NCBI GenBank assembly: GCA_944472155.2
Contig: OX235277.1
Span: 11,542,804 to 11,606,803, forward strand
Reading direction: 5' to 3'
DNA from: Trichobilharzia szidati
Taxonomy: Eukaryota; Platyhelminthes; Trematoda; Strigeidida; Schistosomatidae
DNA length: 64,000 nt
The translations under genes were made by a program, and so were the position numbers. Under the pieces are notes generated by a model. It saw only the letters and a list, made by a program, of their open reading frames with translations, was not told the DNA's origin and did not search any database. Shown here one piece after another: positions 10,441 through 24,127 of this stretch. How positions within the stretch are numbered: the stretch's first letter is position 1; the number at the start of each line of letters is the position of its first letter.

Positions 10441-13400
10441 TCATTTTTACAAAACATACTTGACGTGTTCGTGTCTTGACAATTGATCTATAGTGTGCAT
10501 TCCATTCGATTGAGAACTAATCTAGGGAACACAAATGAACAATAATGAGCCATGATATTCTGAACTCAACTTCACTGACATTGTCGTCAATTGAGAAGCT
10601 GTTCGGTTATCAACTAGCCTAATGCCAGACAATATAAAGAGCACGACGATGTACATCAAGCAATAAACAGGGTTCATTGGAAGTACAGTTACACATGAGC
10701 AACAGACCAGTTAAGACATAGTGTAGATATTACCCAGTGCAGAAACCACATCTATGTCACATCTATGCTAAACAATGGAGACACGGATCTACCGAAAACA
10801 ATCACAATGCCTTCCCATTCCTAAGAATGTCAATATTTCACACATTTCCCTTGTTTTTGAATTCATCTAATGTCAACATGACAGTCCGAAATTGACGAAG
10901 CATCTCATGCCCACAAACACAATTATCATGCAAGTTGTCAACAGAGAGAAGTTGAAGTCAACCCTCATGAACCCCTCTACATCAACGACATTACTTAACC
11001 GATATTCAGAATAGATGAACAGTAAATTAGGTATCTACGAAATATCAAATAATACCCAGCCGACCTAATGAACACAAATCTACTATAATCACAGTATAAT
11101 GCACATCACAAGAAAACATACCTGAAGCCCGTACAACCTGGTCGCCCATCATCAGAACTGACAATACCAATATCGTGAGCAACGTAGAAGTGTGCATAGT
11201 CAGATTATTATTGCCATAGTGTGAAGGGGAAAGCCATTATATATTTCCCACTGTATCCAAATTGTGGACATATCTATGCCATTGTGTTCACACACGTATG
11301 AAGATTGTTCACACTGGAACATAAGTGAACATTTCGTTATGCACAGGGATTAGTGGAAACGTAGTCAGTGTAGTGAGATCAATGAGAAGAACACGAGTAT
11401 TCGTCACGTAATTTATTGTAATTGAATGTAACATTGAGGATATACACGGTTTCCGTGTGTAGTTGTATTTTGTGCATTGTGGAATAGATTAAGTCACTTA
11501 TTATAATTCTATTACAATAGTTGTTTCCACACACTGTTCGAATTGTTATTTTCATTCTCATTTTGTATACGAATAAATGTTACTTACATTAAGTGGACGC
11601 CCTGTGCATAATCTCGCTGGAAATAATAACAAAATATACAGAACTCGTTGTTACACGTAAACGAATAATGTAACAGAATTATGAATAATTTGGTTTCCAC
11701 TTTACTTGTGGAACATTGATCGAAAATGTAGAGGAGAGAGGAACCAGTTGGGCGTTGACGAAGTGAGATCAACATGAATTGCTGCATGTAACACTTCAAA
11801 TTAAATACAAACTTTTCCGCATTTTTGAATTCACTCCTGTGTTAGAATTTCAGATTACCATGCCCAGCGTACTGTAAACGCCTGATTGAAATACATTATC
11901 AGCGTAATCGAGGGATACATTTCAACATGATATTAGGCACCACAATAATTATATCTACAGACTTGGCGACAATCTCAAATACTATTTCGCGTGTGATAGT
12001 GATTCCCAAGTAGTGACGTTATTCGCAAAAGAAAAGTCAAATGCCACGTTTGAAACGATTTCATTTACCATCGTTGTGAAGTGACTGAAGTCCAGAGAAT
12101 GCATCTACCCCGTTGATGACATTAACGGTTGAACCCATTTAAACTGTGACTCTCACATTCATGCAGGTCTCGTAGTTGAGAATCGATTTGAGACTCAATC
12201 TCACAATTCGCACATAGTAGCGTTTCTCGGATGAATGAGGTTAATTCTTATCTTCTCATATTAAAGTGAATTTTGAATTTAAAGCATATTCGAGCCCGAA
12301 ATATTGACCCTGAAACACATTTCAGATGAGTGCAGAAATCCTGATGTGTCAATTAGATAGCATTCTAAAGAATTCGAAGTCTACGATACCTTTCAAATCC
12401 TTTTAAAGTTGGGTTGATATATCAGTCTGCCATTTGAAAATTATGTAGAAGAAGATTCAATTACGATTGGTTGCTCTGCATAGCCCAGGACACAAAACAC
12501 AGTCATTCCTCACAATCTCTGAAAGGAGGCGATTCAAAATTGAAAAGAGTAATCACTGATCAAGGAATACACTCTTCAATATCTTCCTCATCAACTTCGA
12601 TAGCTGTATGCGCACAATAGTCAAACAGTGATTGTTATCTGCAAGACAACTAATAAAATTCACTTAGCAATAGTCATAACTTGTGCATGTGGCAATACTC
12701 ACAGCCGTCATTAAATTTGAATGAATAGGAAATCAGGCAATGTGAGTTATGTGTTTATACACCTTTATAAGTCAATAAGGTATTTGAGGAATCGAGGCCT
12801 TAATGATGGATGGTCAGAGTTGCAATCTATGCTGTGTACGGTATTTATGAATTTGTTGATTTAGCGCCGATCAAGTTATTAAGGACACCGAAAACTGTGA
12901 TCGCACACAGAGAATTCAGTCATTGTTGAGCTATTCATTGCATCACTGGGGTTTTAATCATTCGTCAGCTATGGACTTCAGATAGTTTATTCATCAGTCG
13001 ATAAATGACAGTTAGATTTTGCCGCGTGAGCACTGTTTTTCGGCTACCCCAGGTATTTCAATTTCGTATTCGTTCAATTCGCTTCTTCGACTTTTTTCTT
13101 GCAAATTCGTAAATACTGTGGAGCACGTAAACTTGGGAATTCGATGGAACGACTGATAGAACTTCTCCAGATGATGATTTCACTGTATGTCTGTGAGAGA
13201 TTTTGTCTCGTCTGGTCACTGTTTATTCCGATTTCGAAATCACAGCCTTATGCATTAGTGATCCCAGTTGAAGCCAATCACTGTTATACGTCTTCACAAA
13301 TGATAATCTAATAATGTCGAATATTGCTTGATACGGAATGTGATCTACACAATGCGTTCGTATTTTCAGTGGCTTCGTGTCAAGAGATACGATGAATCAA

Positions 13401-14249
13401 TTTTTCGCTTTTGTCACGTTCAGGTTTGTTATGAACATCATTCACTGTTCATTTCTTGTGCCATATACAGACTCACGCGCATCCTGAATCACATCTTGTC
13501 GACATCAATCTGTCAGACTTCAGCCAGATGTCATAACCATATTCATCCTGTACTAAATAGGAGTGAAAATAGAGGATTTCGAATGGAGCCCTGTGCATGT
13601 TCTTTTCCTGAATCAACTATTGTAAACTATGTAACAATGAAGAAGTGCTTTGCTTTCGATTGATTCCACTCAGAATCACTTACGCTCACTGGTCACTTTT
13701 CACATTGACTTACAGATACTGAATTCATTCGTGTCAATCCCACAAACCTCAGCAATTGTAAGCATCCTTCTTTCCCCTTGTTTGTTGACAACACTCATGG
13801 ACTTGACAGAATCCATATCATCTTCGAAGTCTTCAAGATATTTCCTTATTCATATTTTGCTTGTATGTTTACTTGCTCGTCCATGTAATTACACTACCAG
13901 GATCTCTCAGTACCTTACCTAATTAACGGCTTCCATTACCGACATTCAAACACGATGTTCTTGTTATGGTTTGCAGTTCTTATGTGATTTTAGTGTGTGG
14001 ATATCTCTCATTGCATTGCAGTGACATTTAGAGTTGAATTCACTCGTTCTCAAAACAAGCGAATAATACTTTCCTCGTGAAACTGAGCCAATGAATAATA
14101 TCTAATTCCTATTACTCGCCATCTGAGACATATTTATTCACAATCATGGATATTTTGGACACGCAAACGTGAAAAGAAAGAGCTCAGCAGCCTGTTTTGA
14201 TAGATATTGTCTCTTCCAGTCATTTAGATCATTTTAACTACACATATCT

Positions 14250-15180
14250 CCGCAAAGGGAAGTATTGGCAGTAAAACTGATCCTTCGTTTAGCGGTAAAT
14301 AAGTCTTTTCACAGTGATCTCATTGGGCTATTTTATAGAATCTCAGCTGCAGTATCACGTTTAAATTCAAACTTCATGAATAGCAGCATCCTCAGCACCG
14401 TATGGTTTCTTTCGTGTTTTCGCTTTAATTTCCACTTCTTCTCGATCAATACTTGGAGGATATTCATTTTCCGCGAAGACCTGTCTGAGTCACTACAGTT
14501 CTCCATCAATTGTAGTACAGGTGTATACTCCAATCATTCTTGAAGAGAAGGAGTTGATAAGTTTTCTCTTTCTTTTATTAGGGACATAAATGTGAAAATT
14601 CGTGTATTCACTTTTCCATATTGGTTTCCTGTAGATTGTTCTTCAAAGAGAACCCTCAGATCTCGTTTTTAGAAGAAAATCTGAAAAATGGAATTCTGAT
14701 TTCATCTCTGATTTTGTTATGAAATGGATAGCACAGTAGTACTTGTTGAACTCCTCAGTTATCAATTCGATGTCGGTATTGTCGTCACATATGATGAAAG
14801 TATCTTCCATGTATCTTTGGTACGAATGAAAACTATCGATAGTAGGCCATGACATACTATCCTCAAAACTTGTCAAGAAGCAGTCGGCAAGTAAAGGACG
14901 TAATGGTGTCCCCAATTTCACTACATCTCTTTTTCTAATAAGCGTGTTGTTGAACTTGAATTGAACATTTGAAGTGCATCTTAATAGTAGTTTCTTCAGT
15001 AAGTGTCTCCTAACACACACGTCTGCATAATTATCCTCAATGAATTTGCATAACAACCAAATGGTTTCAGTGAGAGGAACATTGCTGGAAAAGGACGTAA
15101 CATCCATGGATATCATTTTTCTTCTCGGCCACATAAGCATCACTTAGGGAATCAACGAATGCAAATGAATCTGAAACACT
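14250..15180 (-). pseudogene. Degenerate Penelope-like element, family C, RT region
   Basis: The minus strand reads, in order, SVSDSFAFVDSLSD (about 15175-15130), ISMDVTSFSSNVPLTETI (motif A region), LLLRCTSNVQFKFNN, then LGTPLRPLLADCFL (motif B region) and RYMEDTFIICDD, which corresponds to the YVDD box with the first catalytic Asp changed to Glu. After the stop at 14643 the continuation IYRKPIWKSEYTNFH and ENEYPP can be followed in other frames to about 14250. The frame between 14643 and 15143 is open but has lost key residues, and the GIY-YIG part is not recognisable. The right end of this relic is shared with copy 3 (53985-54260), so it was inserted before the segment duplicated. Confidence 0.7.
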
Positions 15181-17009
15181 AGGCTAACTGAGATTATTGT
15201 TGAAGGAACATGTTATTTATGAATGGAAGTAAGACATGAGAATTTATTCTTTCAAGGTAGACCTTTAATTCCTTAGACAAGAACAAAATCAGCCTGCTGT
15301 CTTGTGCACATTCGGATATTTTGAGAAAATCTTCTATTTTTATTTTGTGTAAAGTGGTTATCTGTACAAGCTGAGTTCTTCTCTTCATTTTGAGATAGAA
15401 AGAAAACCACACAGTCACTCGATGATGATTCACTTTATTCTGTGTTTAATTAAATTTGTCGTTGAAATATCCATCCTCCTCTATTGTAATAAAAAACGTT
15501 TATTCAAATTATCTATAAAAGCAAGATTACAAAGAATTGTTGAAGACCAACTAGCCTAATTTGTGATTTCTATTGGATCGTGAAGTTGGAAGTTGATTTT
15601 GCCATTTCTTCGTTCACTAGAGCATAACTTGCTCTTCAACAAGCAGCAGAACCCACTGATGATGTACACTACTTGTATAATATCACGCCGATGAACAACT
15701 GCAGAATTCGACATGAAGTATTGCTATTGAGAGATTGTTAGAAACTATATCGCAGTTGTCAGTCTTCATCTTATTGTCGGCTAATGGATGAATGTCCTGC
15801 AGCTGTATTCAGCAGTCATGACCAGTGTCGTACAGCATGCAAAATTGAATTCGAAACTCTGTGAACTCACTGGTTTAGTTTGGTGCCATATCACAGTAAT
15901 CGGCGAATTTAGAATACATGCGTCAGTGAATTCTGTTCCGGGAAGTTGACTGGTTCACAAGCTTAGTCTCGTTACCTGAATTTCACGTGTTTGAAACTCT
16001 TGAGGGCAACGGATATGTTCTGCTGTGGATTCTCGAATTTAACGAAATGGTTTTATTCAGTGCTATCTGGTTTCCAATCAGCTCTAAATTTAGTTGGTTC
16101 TCTCATGAAATCTACGTTCTCACTAATCCAGATAGCTACAAAATCCTACAGTTTAAGTAAAGAAACGACAGTTTCGTAACTAAAGTACAGGCATAATAAA
16201 TCTGGTGAGGAATATTTTCGGTGTGATGATTTTTCTTGGTATGAACTTCACTCTATCGCAAATCTCGTCCAGTATACTTTCATGATTGCTGATGATAACT
16301 ATGAAAATGTTCACATTTAAATCCTGATGGATCTTGCCATGAAATAAGATGGAATATTGAGGAATTCTATCACAATAATAATGGTGGTGTTGGTAGGTGA
16401 TTACGGTTTGAACGGAAGTACACGTTGATTGTGTGCAAGCCCAACTCTGCCTAGGCTTCTCCAAAAACAAACTGAACTGTGACTATTCAGAGATTAAGAT
16501 ATTTGGCAGGAAGTCATGGATATATATCTTTAATGGATAAAGGAAACCATGAATAAGCTTTTCCACATTTCTCAACCAATACCAGTACTATTGCTAAACT
16601 TTACAAGATTAATATTGTCAGTAATAATGATGATGCAAGTGAATGCCTTTTAAAGTGAATCAAGCCCTATTCTCTCTGCAAACTGAATGTAAGTCAAATT
16701 GAAAGCATTTTATTAACTTTTTTTACTGATGTATATGTTTATTTGGTATTATATTTTTATCACATCTTTACTGTGTTCGCATACTTCATGTTGGATTTCA
16801 ATGAGATGAATGAGAAGTAGTAGGATACTTATGTGAATATGCCACACTACTTAGAATGAATTATAAGTAACATTGAAACACGTTCAGGAAAGTACCGCTA
16901 TTTAAAACTTGGGTTAGTAGAAATGTAACATCCTCATTTGAAGTATATTCAACTAGAGAAATGAACTGAATGGCGGCTATACAGTTCACGGTAGATATTC
17001 AATCTATGA
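15181..17009. other. No recognised feature
   Basis: A minus-strand frame at 15194-15433 might be upstream PLE sequence, but I cannot match it to a PLE block. The remainder is AT-rich without a persuasive exon, repeat or RNA. Confidence 0.4.
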
Positions 17010-17770
17010 TCCTAATTGTGGTGGACTGGACTACGCGTCAAGGAGTGGGAAACGGGAAGACAGGGATATCACGGACCGACGTGAAGAACCTAGAAGACCT
17101 GGATTTCGCGCGTGGATGATTTATGTTTGATGTCACACAAGATCGAAAACTTACAAGCGAAAACCGACAAACTGGTCGAAGAAGCAGCAAAGACAAGACT
17201 CCAGATGAACATAGACAAGACGAAGGTTATGAAAATAACAAACCAACAACAACAACAGCATCAGCAACATCCAGCGCCAATCACCATCAACGGAAAGGAT
17301 TTGAAAGAGGTTACTCCATATACTCATCTAGAGAGCATTGTCTCATCTACAGGAGGAACGAACAAGGATGTCAAATTGAGAATCCAGAAGCCGAGAAACG
17401 CATCCATCAACCTGAAACCAATCTGAAAACCTTCGTCACTCACCATCAACAACAAAATTCGGATTTTCAATACAAACGTCAAGTCACTTCTTCTATACGG
17501 ATCAGAAACTTGGCGGGTCACAAAGAATATTTCCAACAGCCTGTTGTAGTCCTTTATCAACAACTATCTTCGCTCTATACTGAAGATCAGATGGCCGGAA
17601 AGAATCATCAACAAGAAACTATGGGAACAAACAAAGCAAGACTCAATCGCTCAACAAATATGCAGGGGAAAGTGGAGATGGATTGAACACTCGCAGGGGA
17701 GGCTGTCGGGTGCCGTTGCGCGTCAGGCCCTCAAGTGGAACTGGGAAGAGAAGCAGCGAGTGGAACGTTC
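17010..17770 (+). pseudogene. RTE/SR2-type retrotransposon fragment, second copy
   Basis: Aligns with 5090-5830 at high identity: the same TGGTGGACTGGA-type start, the same GATTTCGCGCGTGGATGATT variant of motif C, then the DLCLMSHKIENLQAKTDKLVEE frame (17112 onward), a CAACAACA-rich tract, INGKDLKEVT and TYTHLESIVS-like text. Frames shift repeatedly, so no product is expected. It contains only the end of the RT domain and the C-terminal part. Confidence 0.8.
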
Positions 17771-17782
17771 AAATGTGACATT

Positions 17783-17910
17783 GACTGTTATATACCACTA
17801 TCTGATGGAAGTAAAACATCACAGGCTGTTGAGTTCCGTCACAGCAGTTGAATAGGTAACAGACTTGCTTGCCCACCTAGAGGTTTCCATTTCAGTTTCG
17901 TCTGATGTCA
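17783..17910. repeat. Dispersed repeat shared with 55913-56040
   Basis: About 130 bases matching 55913-56040 (TACTGTTATATACCAC, AACATCACAGGCTGTTG, AACAGACTTGCTT). The family is not recognised. One copy follows an RTE fragment directly and the other directly precedes the PLE-B array. Confidence 0.6.
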
Positions 17911-18400
17911 AAGCTTTGTGCTATTGAGGAGCTCAGAAACTCATACTCCTTGATTCTCCAGTGGGATTCTTCCAGACATCGATTCGTGAGCCCAAATGAA
18001 ACCACCCAAGTCCCTGCAGCACAGTATATATATGTATATATAAAAGGTTCTCAGGAATAAAATAAATGAGAGACAGAAGATTTAAGACTGTATTCAATTT
18101 AAGCAAAGACGGAAGCTTTTCATAATCTGAAAAAAAATGGTCTCTAGTCTGAAGATTATTTTTCTTATGAGCAGCTTTTGTTGCGCAACACTTAGCTATG
18201 TGTGTCTATAAAACACTGTGAACAAACTTCTATATTTTTTGTGTTTCCTGATTTGCATATTTCAGATAAGCATCACAATATTTCATTTAGCCATATCATA
18301 AAAAAGGCGGTTAAGTCTAGACGTCTAAATACGGAATTAAATTTTCTGAATTGAGCTACAAGATGCAATAGACAAAATGAAAGGATTTCCGCATATTTAC

Positions 18401-18568
18401 TCTGTATTTCAACTTTGAAGAGAGCCGGTTTTTGACAGTATTAGTACTGTCCCATTCGTCGGGTTTGATTTTCCGTTGATACTTCTGAAATGAATCTAAT
18501 CCCTCCTTTCTGACATGTGTACGTTTGAAGCCATATGGGCTGATATCACAACCAATGTCACAATAAGC
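18401..18568 (-). CDS. Possible internal exon, unknown gene
   Basis: A 168-base (56-codon) stretch, open on the minus strand, bounded by a plausible 3' splice site (GATGATCTTCAG) and a plausible 5' splice site (AGA followed by GTAAAT), in phase 0 on both sides. The predicted peptide is hydrophilic and Lys/Arg-rich, with GFKRTHVRKEG and DEWDSTNTVKN, and does not look like translated repeat DNA. I recognise no domain, no neighbouring exon is visible, and no second copy exists in the window. This is a weak call that could be chance. Confidence 0.2.
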
Positions 18569-18569
18569 C

Positions 18570-20505
18570 TGAAGATCATCATTCCAAAATGTGGAACAAA
18601 ATATTCTAGGACTCCGTGGCAAGCCACAAATAAAGAAAACTGAATAGCGTAGCTTCCACGTGCGATTAGTTACAAATAAGTTTCAGAAAGCGAATTCCTC
18701 CCTCAATTCAACTGTCACAATTATCTCACGAAATGTGATGATTTTAGCTAGTTGAAACTAATTTTCTTCAGCTTATCATCAGCGACAACTTCTACTTGAT
18801 GAATGCGGAGTACTTTTTCCTGAATTTGATTGGTCATCAATTAGTGTCATGTGTGTAGTCCTATGTTTGCTACAGACAAAATTTGATCAGTCAAGCTTGC
18901 GATGTAGCCACCATGCTAGGTGGCTTGCTATCAAGGTGTACTGAGAATTCCTAGTATTAGATCGTTGGGAGCGATCGGCAAAAACACTTACATCTAGGTT
19001 TCATGCTTTCTGGAATTTCTCGAATTTCCGAATGGATATGAGTTACTGCAACGTTTCAAGTACGACTTGCTGACGAGTGCTAACACATACCGAACTTAGG
19101 CCTATGGCTGCAGGTTGACTGCTTCCAATTATCTGATAACAGGAATAACATTTCTACTAATGAGAATTTGACGTCATAGTTGAATTAAGTAAAAAGTCAT
19201 TTTATGCAGTTAAGACATGACTTCAAAGACCAAAGTAAGGAAAAATAGTGAAGAGCATGGATATTTCTCTGTTTCGATGGAGAAGACTCAGTCTTCGAAG
19301 AAAGCACAACTGGGAAATAGCATGGATTCCTAAATTTCTGTAAACTAAACACTACACATTTGAAAATAGCCTGGCAACACACATCATCGAAATGTACACC
19401 TAACAACCATCATCATTCTATTGGAATAACAAAACTCAAAAGAGACGAATAAGCGTGATTCACTTTCTCTTCAATAATAGTAGGTGTCTAAATCTCTTAT
19501 ATGAATATCATTTTCAGCAGCACATCCATAGACACCAGCATCATCTATAGTCACAGAATTGATCTGAAGTACTGGACTTGACCAATGTGTCCGATCCGTA
19601 TCAAGGGTATAATTATCCACATAATGAGGTGAAAGCTCTGCAATTAAACCAACCAGCTCAGAGGAAAATGATAACTAATGAATAATAATTTCGATGGTTT
19701 GCATTGATGCAGACTAACTGAGGATCTTTGTTTTGACTTCCTATACCAGAAGACGTTTGGGGGTGGTGGATTAGAAATCACTTTGTATGATGAACGAACG
19801 GATAAATCGATTCGAACATAGACAACTGCATTGATTCTTACTAGCGGAACAACTAAATACGAAAATGGATAGACAATAATACGAAAAATGTAACTACGAA
19901 AAATTAGTAAAACTACTATTAGGTCTGCTGGACGAAGCGACACCTTTCAAAATATGTAACACTGACTGAAAGGTGCTTCAAATAAACATGCCTACTACCA
20001 TTTCGCTTTGTTTTATGCAGTTTCTTGCTATATTAACAGGAATATTTACGTTCAGTCTTATACGTAAAGTAATTCCCCTGAATCTTTTTTAATACAGACA
20101 CTCATTCAAAAAGTGTGCGAATACGTCTTTTAAATGTGTTGCTACGATCAGTTGTCACTGCACCTTTCTCTAAACATGTCAATAAATGCAATGCTGAAGG
20201 CACGGCAGATGTTCCTATGCATATATATCTATATATGTTTATAGGGTTAGCGACCATTTGACCACCGAACCACTGGGACATATTGAAGTATATATTTAAT
20301 TTGATTCAGCGAAATGCTATCCTTCTATAGAATGTACCAGTTTGTTTACCGAGCATATGGAAAAAGTAGTTCAACGACTTGTTAATTAGCTAGAATTTGC
20401 TTGTGGAATTAAAAGAGGATGTCAAATTAAGAAAGAACACACTGGTATTTCAACGGATTTTCTATAGATTGATTTGTAAAGGTTAGTTATGTTTTACAAG
20501 TTGGC
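18570..20505. other. No recognised feature
   Basis: Several short open frames on both strands, none with a domain, signal or splice context that I would support. A short ATATATA tract lies near 20222. Confidence 0.4.
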
Positions 20506-20720
20506 CACGGATTGATATCAATTAGATAACCAGTGGAAATCAAGGAATACTGGACAGCTGTTACATCCAAGATTGGGAATCATCGGCAGTACGCACCCGC
20601 TGAGATTCGAACCCAGGACCTTCCGGTTACAAGGCAAGCTCGTATACCACTCAGCCACTGGAACCCGATTCAATGGCTCATGAATTCTAACTTCTTTAAC
20701 TGATATCAATCCGTGACCAA
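20506..20720 (-). mobile_element. tRNA-derived SINE body flanked by short inverted repeats
   Basis: On the minus strand there is a tRNA-like head: A box within GTGGCTGAGTGGTATACGAG, then CTTGCCTTGTAACCGG, and B box GGTTCGAATC. These recall a tRNA-Thr with TGT anticodon, which is an inference. The element is bounded by CACGGATTGATATCA on the left and its inverse TGATATCAATCCGTG on the right. The same TGATATCAATCCGTG also ends the copy at 20785-21105, so it is part of the SINE tail and its presence at both ends here is unusual. Confidence 0.6.
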
Positions 20721-20784
20721 CTCATAAAAACAAAACTGACCCTTACATACCAAACTATAGAAAATAATTTGATGCTCGCTAGTG

Positions 20785-21105
20785 ACTTGCTACAGGATGG
20801 ATTTTCCTGGAGTTCTAGTGAGAAGTCATGACCAGTGAGGTCCAATTAGATGTCACGTGTGTGGATGGATGTCCCACCAACGACATTGGTTGGGGTCGCA
20901 CTAAATCACGAATTGGTAGAAGTTAGAATTCATGAGCCATTGAATCGGGTCCCAGTGGCTGAATGGTATACGAGCTTGCCTTGTTACTGGGTTCGAAACC
21001 CAGTGGGGGTGCGTACTACCGATGATTCCCAGACTAGGGTGAAACAGCTTTCCAGTACTCCCTGGTTTTCAATGGTTCTTTAACTGATATCAATCCGTGA
21101 CTAAC
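20785..21105 (+). mobile_element. tRNA-derived SINE, same family, longer copy
   Basis: Begins with GGAGTTCTAGTGAGAAGTCA, passes through CCAACGACATTGGTTGG (a small hairpin), then the tRNA-like core CAGTGGCTGAATGGTATACG and GGGTTCGAAACCC, and ends TTAACTGATATCAATCCGTG. The A-to-B box region lost about ten bases compared with the copy at 20506-20720. Confidence 0.65.
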
Positions 21106-21514
21106 TCGTAAAATTTTAACTGATTAAAATGCTCATTGAAATTTTCAAAAGAATGGATACTGAACAAAGAGTAGTCTTTTCGATAACTTCATCATCAGGC
21201 TCTACAGTTATATATACATTATAGTGAATGAATGAATTAGTGTTATGAACAACATTAAAGGAGTTTAAATAACATCAAATCATTAATAATATCAAGAGAT
21301 AACAGCTCAAAAGCGTCAACATAACACTAAACTGAATGTCAAAATATTAGGAAAGATAATATTACAGAATTCATAAATTTATGGTCCTCACTGAAGGCCA
21401 TGGCAGTAGTAGGGGCTGAACTTGCTTCTTCTGAACACAGAGCACTGGTTGTTTGAGGTGAATTGCAATGGCCTCTGCTGTTTTGAGCATGTGGTACCTC
21501 GATTTTTCACTACG

Positions 21515-21788
21515 TATGGATAACCTGGGAGTACTGGGCAGCTGTTTCGTCCTGTTTAGGGCTCTTCATCAGTACGCACCCACCGTGGTTCGAACCCAGG
21601 ACCTTCTGGCTACAAGGTGAGCTCTTATACCATTAAGCCCCTTGGACCTGATCCAATGGCTCATGAATTCTAACTTCTGCCAATTCACGACACAGCGCAA
21701 CCGCTAGCCAATGTCTTCGGCGAGTATATGTCCTCTCACCCGACCTTCTGTACCCTACTGGTCATGACTTCTTACTAGAAACCCAGGT
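21515..21788 (-). mobile_element. tRNA-derived SINE, same family, third copy
   Basis: The minus strand carries AAGTCATGACCAGTAGGG, then AAGACATTGGCTAGC, TTGGATCAGGTCCAAGG, the box A-like GGCTTAATGGTATAAGAGC and box B GGGTTCGAACC. The order matches the 20785 and 40225 copies. Confidence 0.6.
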
Positions 21789-21984
21789 AACTACCTACCT
21801 CAATAGGGTAAGTTGTTATAATCCGAGGAGGAGTACCGAGTGTCAATTCAGAAAGTCAGTGAAATTTGATACCGTTTCAGACATTTTTAGTCTAAACATT
21901 CTCCTGTTAAGGTAAATCAACTTTCTATAAACTGCATAGATAGCGGTCTTGTGTCTCTGTTTTTCTCTTCTTTGAAATCACAAT

Positions 21985-23710
21985 TTTTCAACCAAAATTA
22001 AACAACACTGATTTATCATTAGTAACCAAGTTGATTTGGATGACCAATTTCAGATGGCTGATCTTTCACATAACTCTCAGTCCTAATAGCAACTGATGTC
22101 CACGGGTGTGTATGATATTCATCTACTCATAATAGTGAGTAATATCTGCAAGCGATTTATGTTAGTACTAGAATGGTTTTGCCTAAAATACTAAGAGTCT
22201 TGTGTTCCAGAAAAATTCTGAACAAAATAACAGTTGATAACTGCTGTACATTCGGGGCATTTATGTTACGAATATTCGGCTGGAAAACTGTACTGCTGTC
22301 TTTGTCATGTCTCTTTTGAAAAAAATGAACATTTTACTCAAAAAATCAGCATTTCCTATCAAAAATAAAGGTAAGTACTCAATATATATACATATATATG
22401 TATATATACTCAATATCTTTCTTCTCATCTGTATTTGTGAATGTTTCTTCATTTCTTCTGCATGCCGTTTATGTTTGCAACGAACGTTGCCTTTACCTGA
22501 TTCAACTTGACCCTATTTAATATTAAAAGCTGGTGTGAAGAAGGCAGAAACCAGCTATTCCTCAGTTTACAGTTATTTTCACTTGAAAGGCTCAACCATC
22601 TAATAACTAATTTCCATTATTTGATATAGATTTAATTTTTGAAGTTGTACAAGTCATTTTCAGGAAATACCAAATGATTACTGGTGTTTAGTAGAAAAGA
22701 TACTTCGGCATTGGTTTCCACTTACCAGGTTTGAGATAGATTGAGTGTTCATTAGTCTTCTTCATGGCGAAACAAAGTTTATTCAGCTCGACAGGAATTT
22801 TAGACTCCGCTGTAAGGTGGTCTGGAACAAACACATGAAAAAAGTGGATAGCTACCTTGAACGTCAAATAACTCTGAACATATGCTTGTGTGGAATGCAA
22901 ATTCAGATGTCCCAGTATTTCAAGCAGACAGTCATTTATAACTAGTGTTTCTCATCAAATGAACATTCTATCACGTGTGTACTCTGGCAAAACGATGCAT
23001 ATATACCTGCATGCATGGGCGTAGTGCTGTTGGTAATTGACGTAATCGGGTGACTAGATTTCAAATAAGCCGACGGTTGATTTGGTAATGGCGTCAGTAA
23101 AAAAAGCAGACAAAATTTAAGCCTATGAACGACGACAGGAGGACATTAACTGATGAACACTGAGGCTGATTCCTATCTGATTACAAAAAATTAGATCGGG
23201 TCTGTTTGTACATTTCTAATTTCTACTTCGGAAAGCGTACTCTAACCTCCTAGCATAATTATGATTGCAATATTTTATAGAAATGAGAATAACCTACATA
23301 TGAATAAAATTAGAATTACTTATGTTATAAGTCAGTATAAGTAACAGTCTGAAATGTGAAGTACTACCAAATCCTGTATGTAATTTAAATTGTTTTCGTT
23401 TACGAACATTTCAACATCTATTTTAAGTAAAAATCAAAGGCGAAAACTTGGTAGATATGGTTGTGTTTTTTATTCTTTCCTTATGTGCCAACTAGATGAA
23501 AGGGTTTCTAAAGCACGTCACAATTTACGTCATAGGAAAACGTATTTAGCTGGTTAAAGTAATGAATATCAGCTTTCATTTCCTGTCAAGAGGATCTCCT
23601 CAACAGAACGTTCTGGTCCGCGCCTGACTTGTCACTACCCCCTCATAATGGTATTTTTTGACAGCCTGCCTCGGTGATGTCATTCAGATGTGTCCTCAGG
23701 ATCCACTGAA
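21985..23710. repeat. Second segmental duplication, copy X
   Basis: Matches 24128-27010 in order: the AACCAAAATTAAACAACA start, TGTCCACGGGTGTGTATGAT, AGAAGGCAGAA, ACTCTGGCAAAACGAT, and AATGGCGTCAGTAAAAAAAG. No gene recognised. An AT dinucleotide tract at 22382-22410 is not shared in full with copy Y. Confidence 0.75.
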
Positions 23711-24127
23711 CCCATCTTTAATTTCTTCTAGTCAAATCTAGTAACCACAACCTCCATATTATTCGTTCCGCGTAGACCAAAGGCAAAGCAAACCATCAGA
23801 ATTGATCGTCCTAAGTACTAAATTTATTTCGGACCAAATCGAAGTTCGAGATGATTGCTTAACTAGCTATGGATCGTGCACAAACGAACGCACGTGACAC
23901 GACGGCGTGTCGAATGACATGGATGCTTGGCCATAAGCCTTCAGTCAAACAAGTGGACTTAAATATTCGGGGTCAGCATTCAATGTTCATTGATTAATGC
24001 TGTGGTTAATAACTCTGGGGAATTAACTATCGCTACAAATGATATCATTCACGAGTGTTCGATTGTCTTCATGGGAATGAATCCCTCCACTGAGAGCAAG
24101 ACTTGTTATCGAATTATTCTTGCACAA

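Larger units (their letters stand above)
6325..15180. repeat. Segmental duplication, copy 1 (longest copy)
   Basis: Aligns in order with 46735-54260 over its whole length and with 27015-32575 over its first part. Shared landmarks are the block near 6487 and 46905 (ACTGAACACTCG), the cysteine-rich exon, the block GGCTTTGATATTGAGTTCTT (9362), the GAATCTCAACAGTTTGAACA block (9900), the poly-block near 10310, the TTATTTCCAG block (near 11610) and a minus-strand family C PLE relic at the right end. Copy-specific changes are a 127-base PLE family A terminal fragment at 8536-8662 and a stop codon in the cysteine-rich exon. Apart from that exon I see no supported gene here. Confidence 0.8.

Noticed and set aside
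13029..13311. 92-codon frame open in both copy 1 and copy 3 (52797-53075)
   Set aside because: The ATG is missing in copy 1, many differences change amino acids, there is no domain, and copy 0 has lost the region. Most likely chance openness in related DNA.
22382..22410. ATATAT-rich tract as a regulatory element
   Set aside because: A simple-sequence tract, poorly shared with copy Y and without a neighbouring gene.
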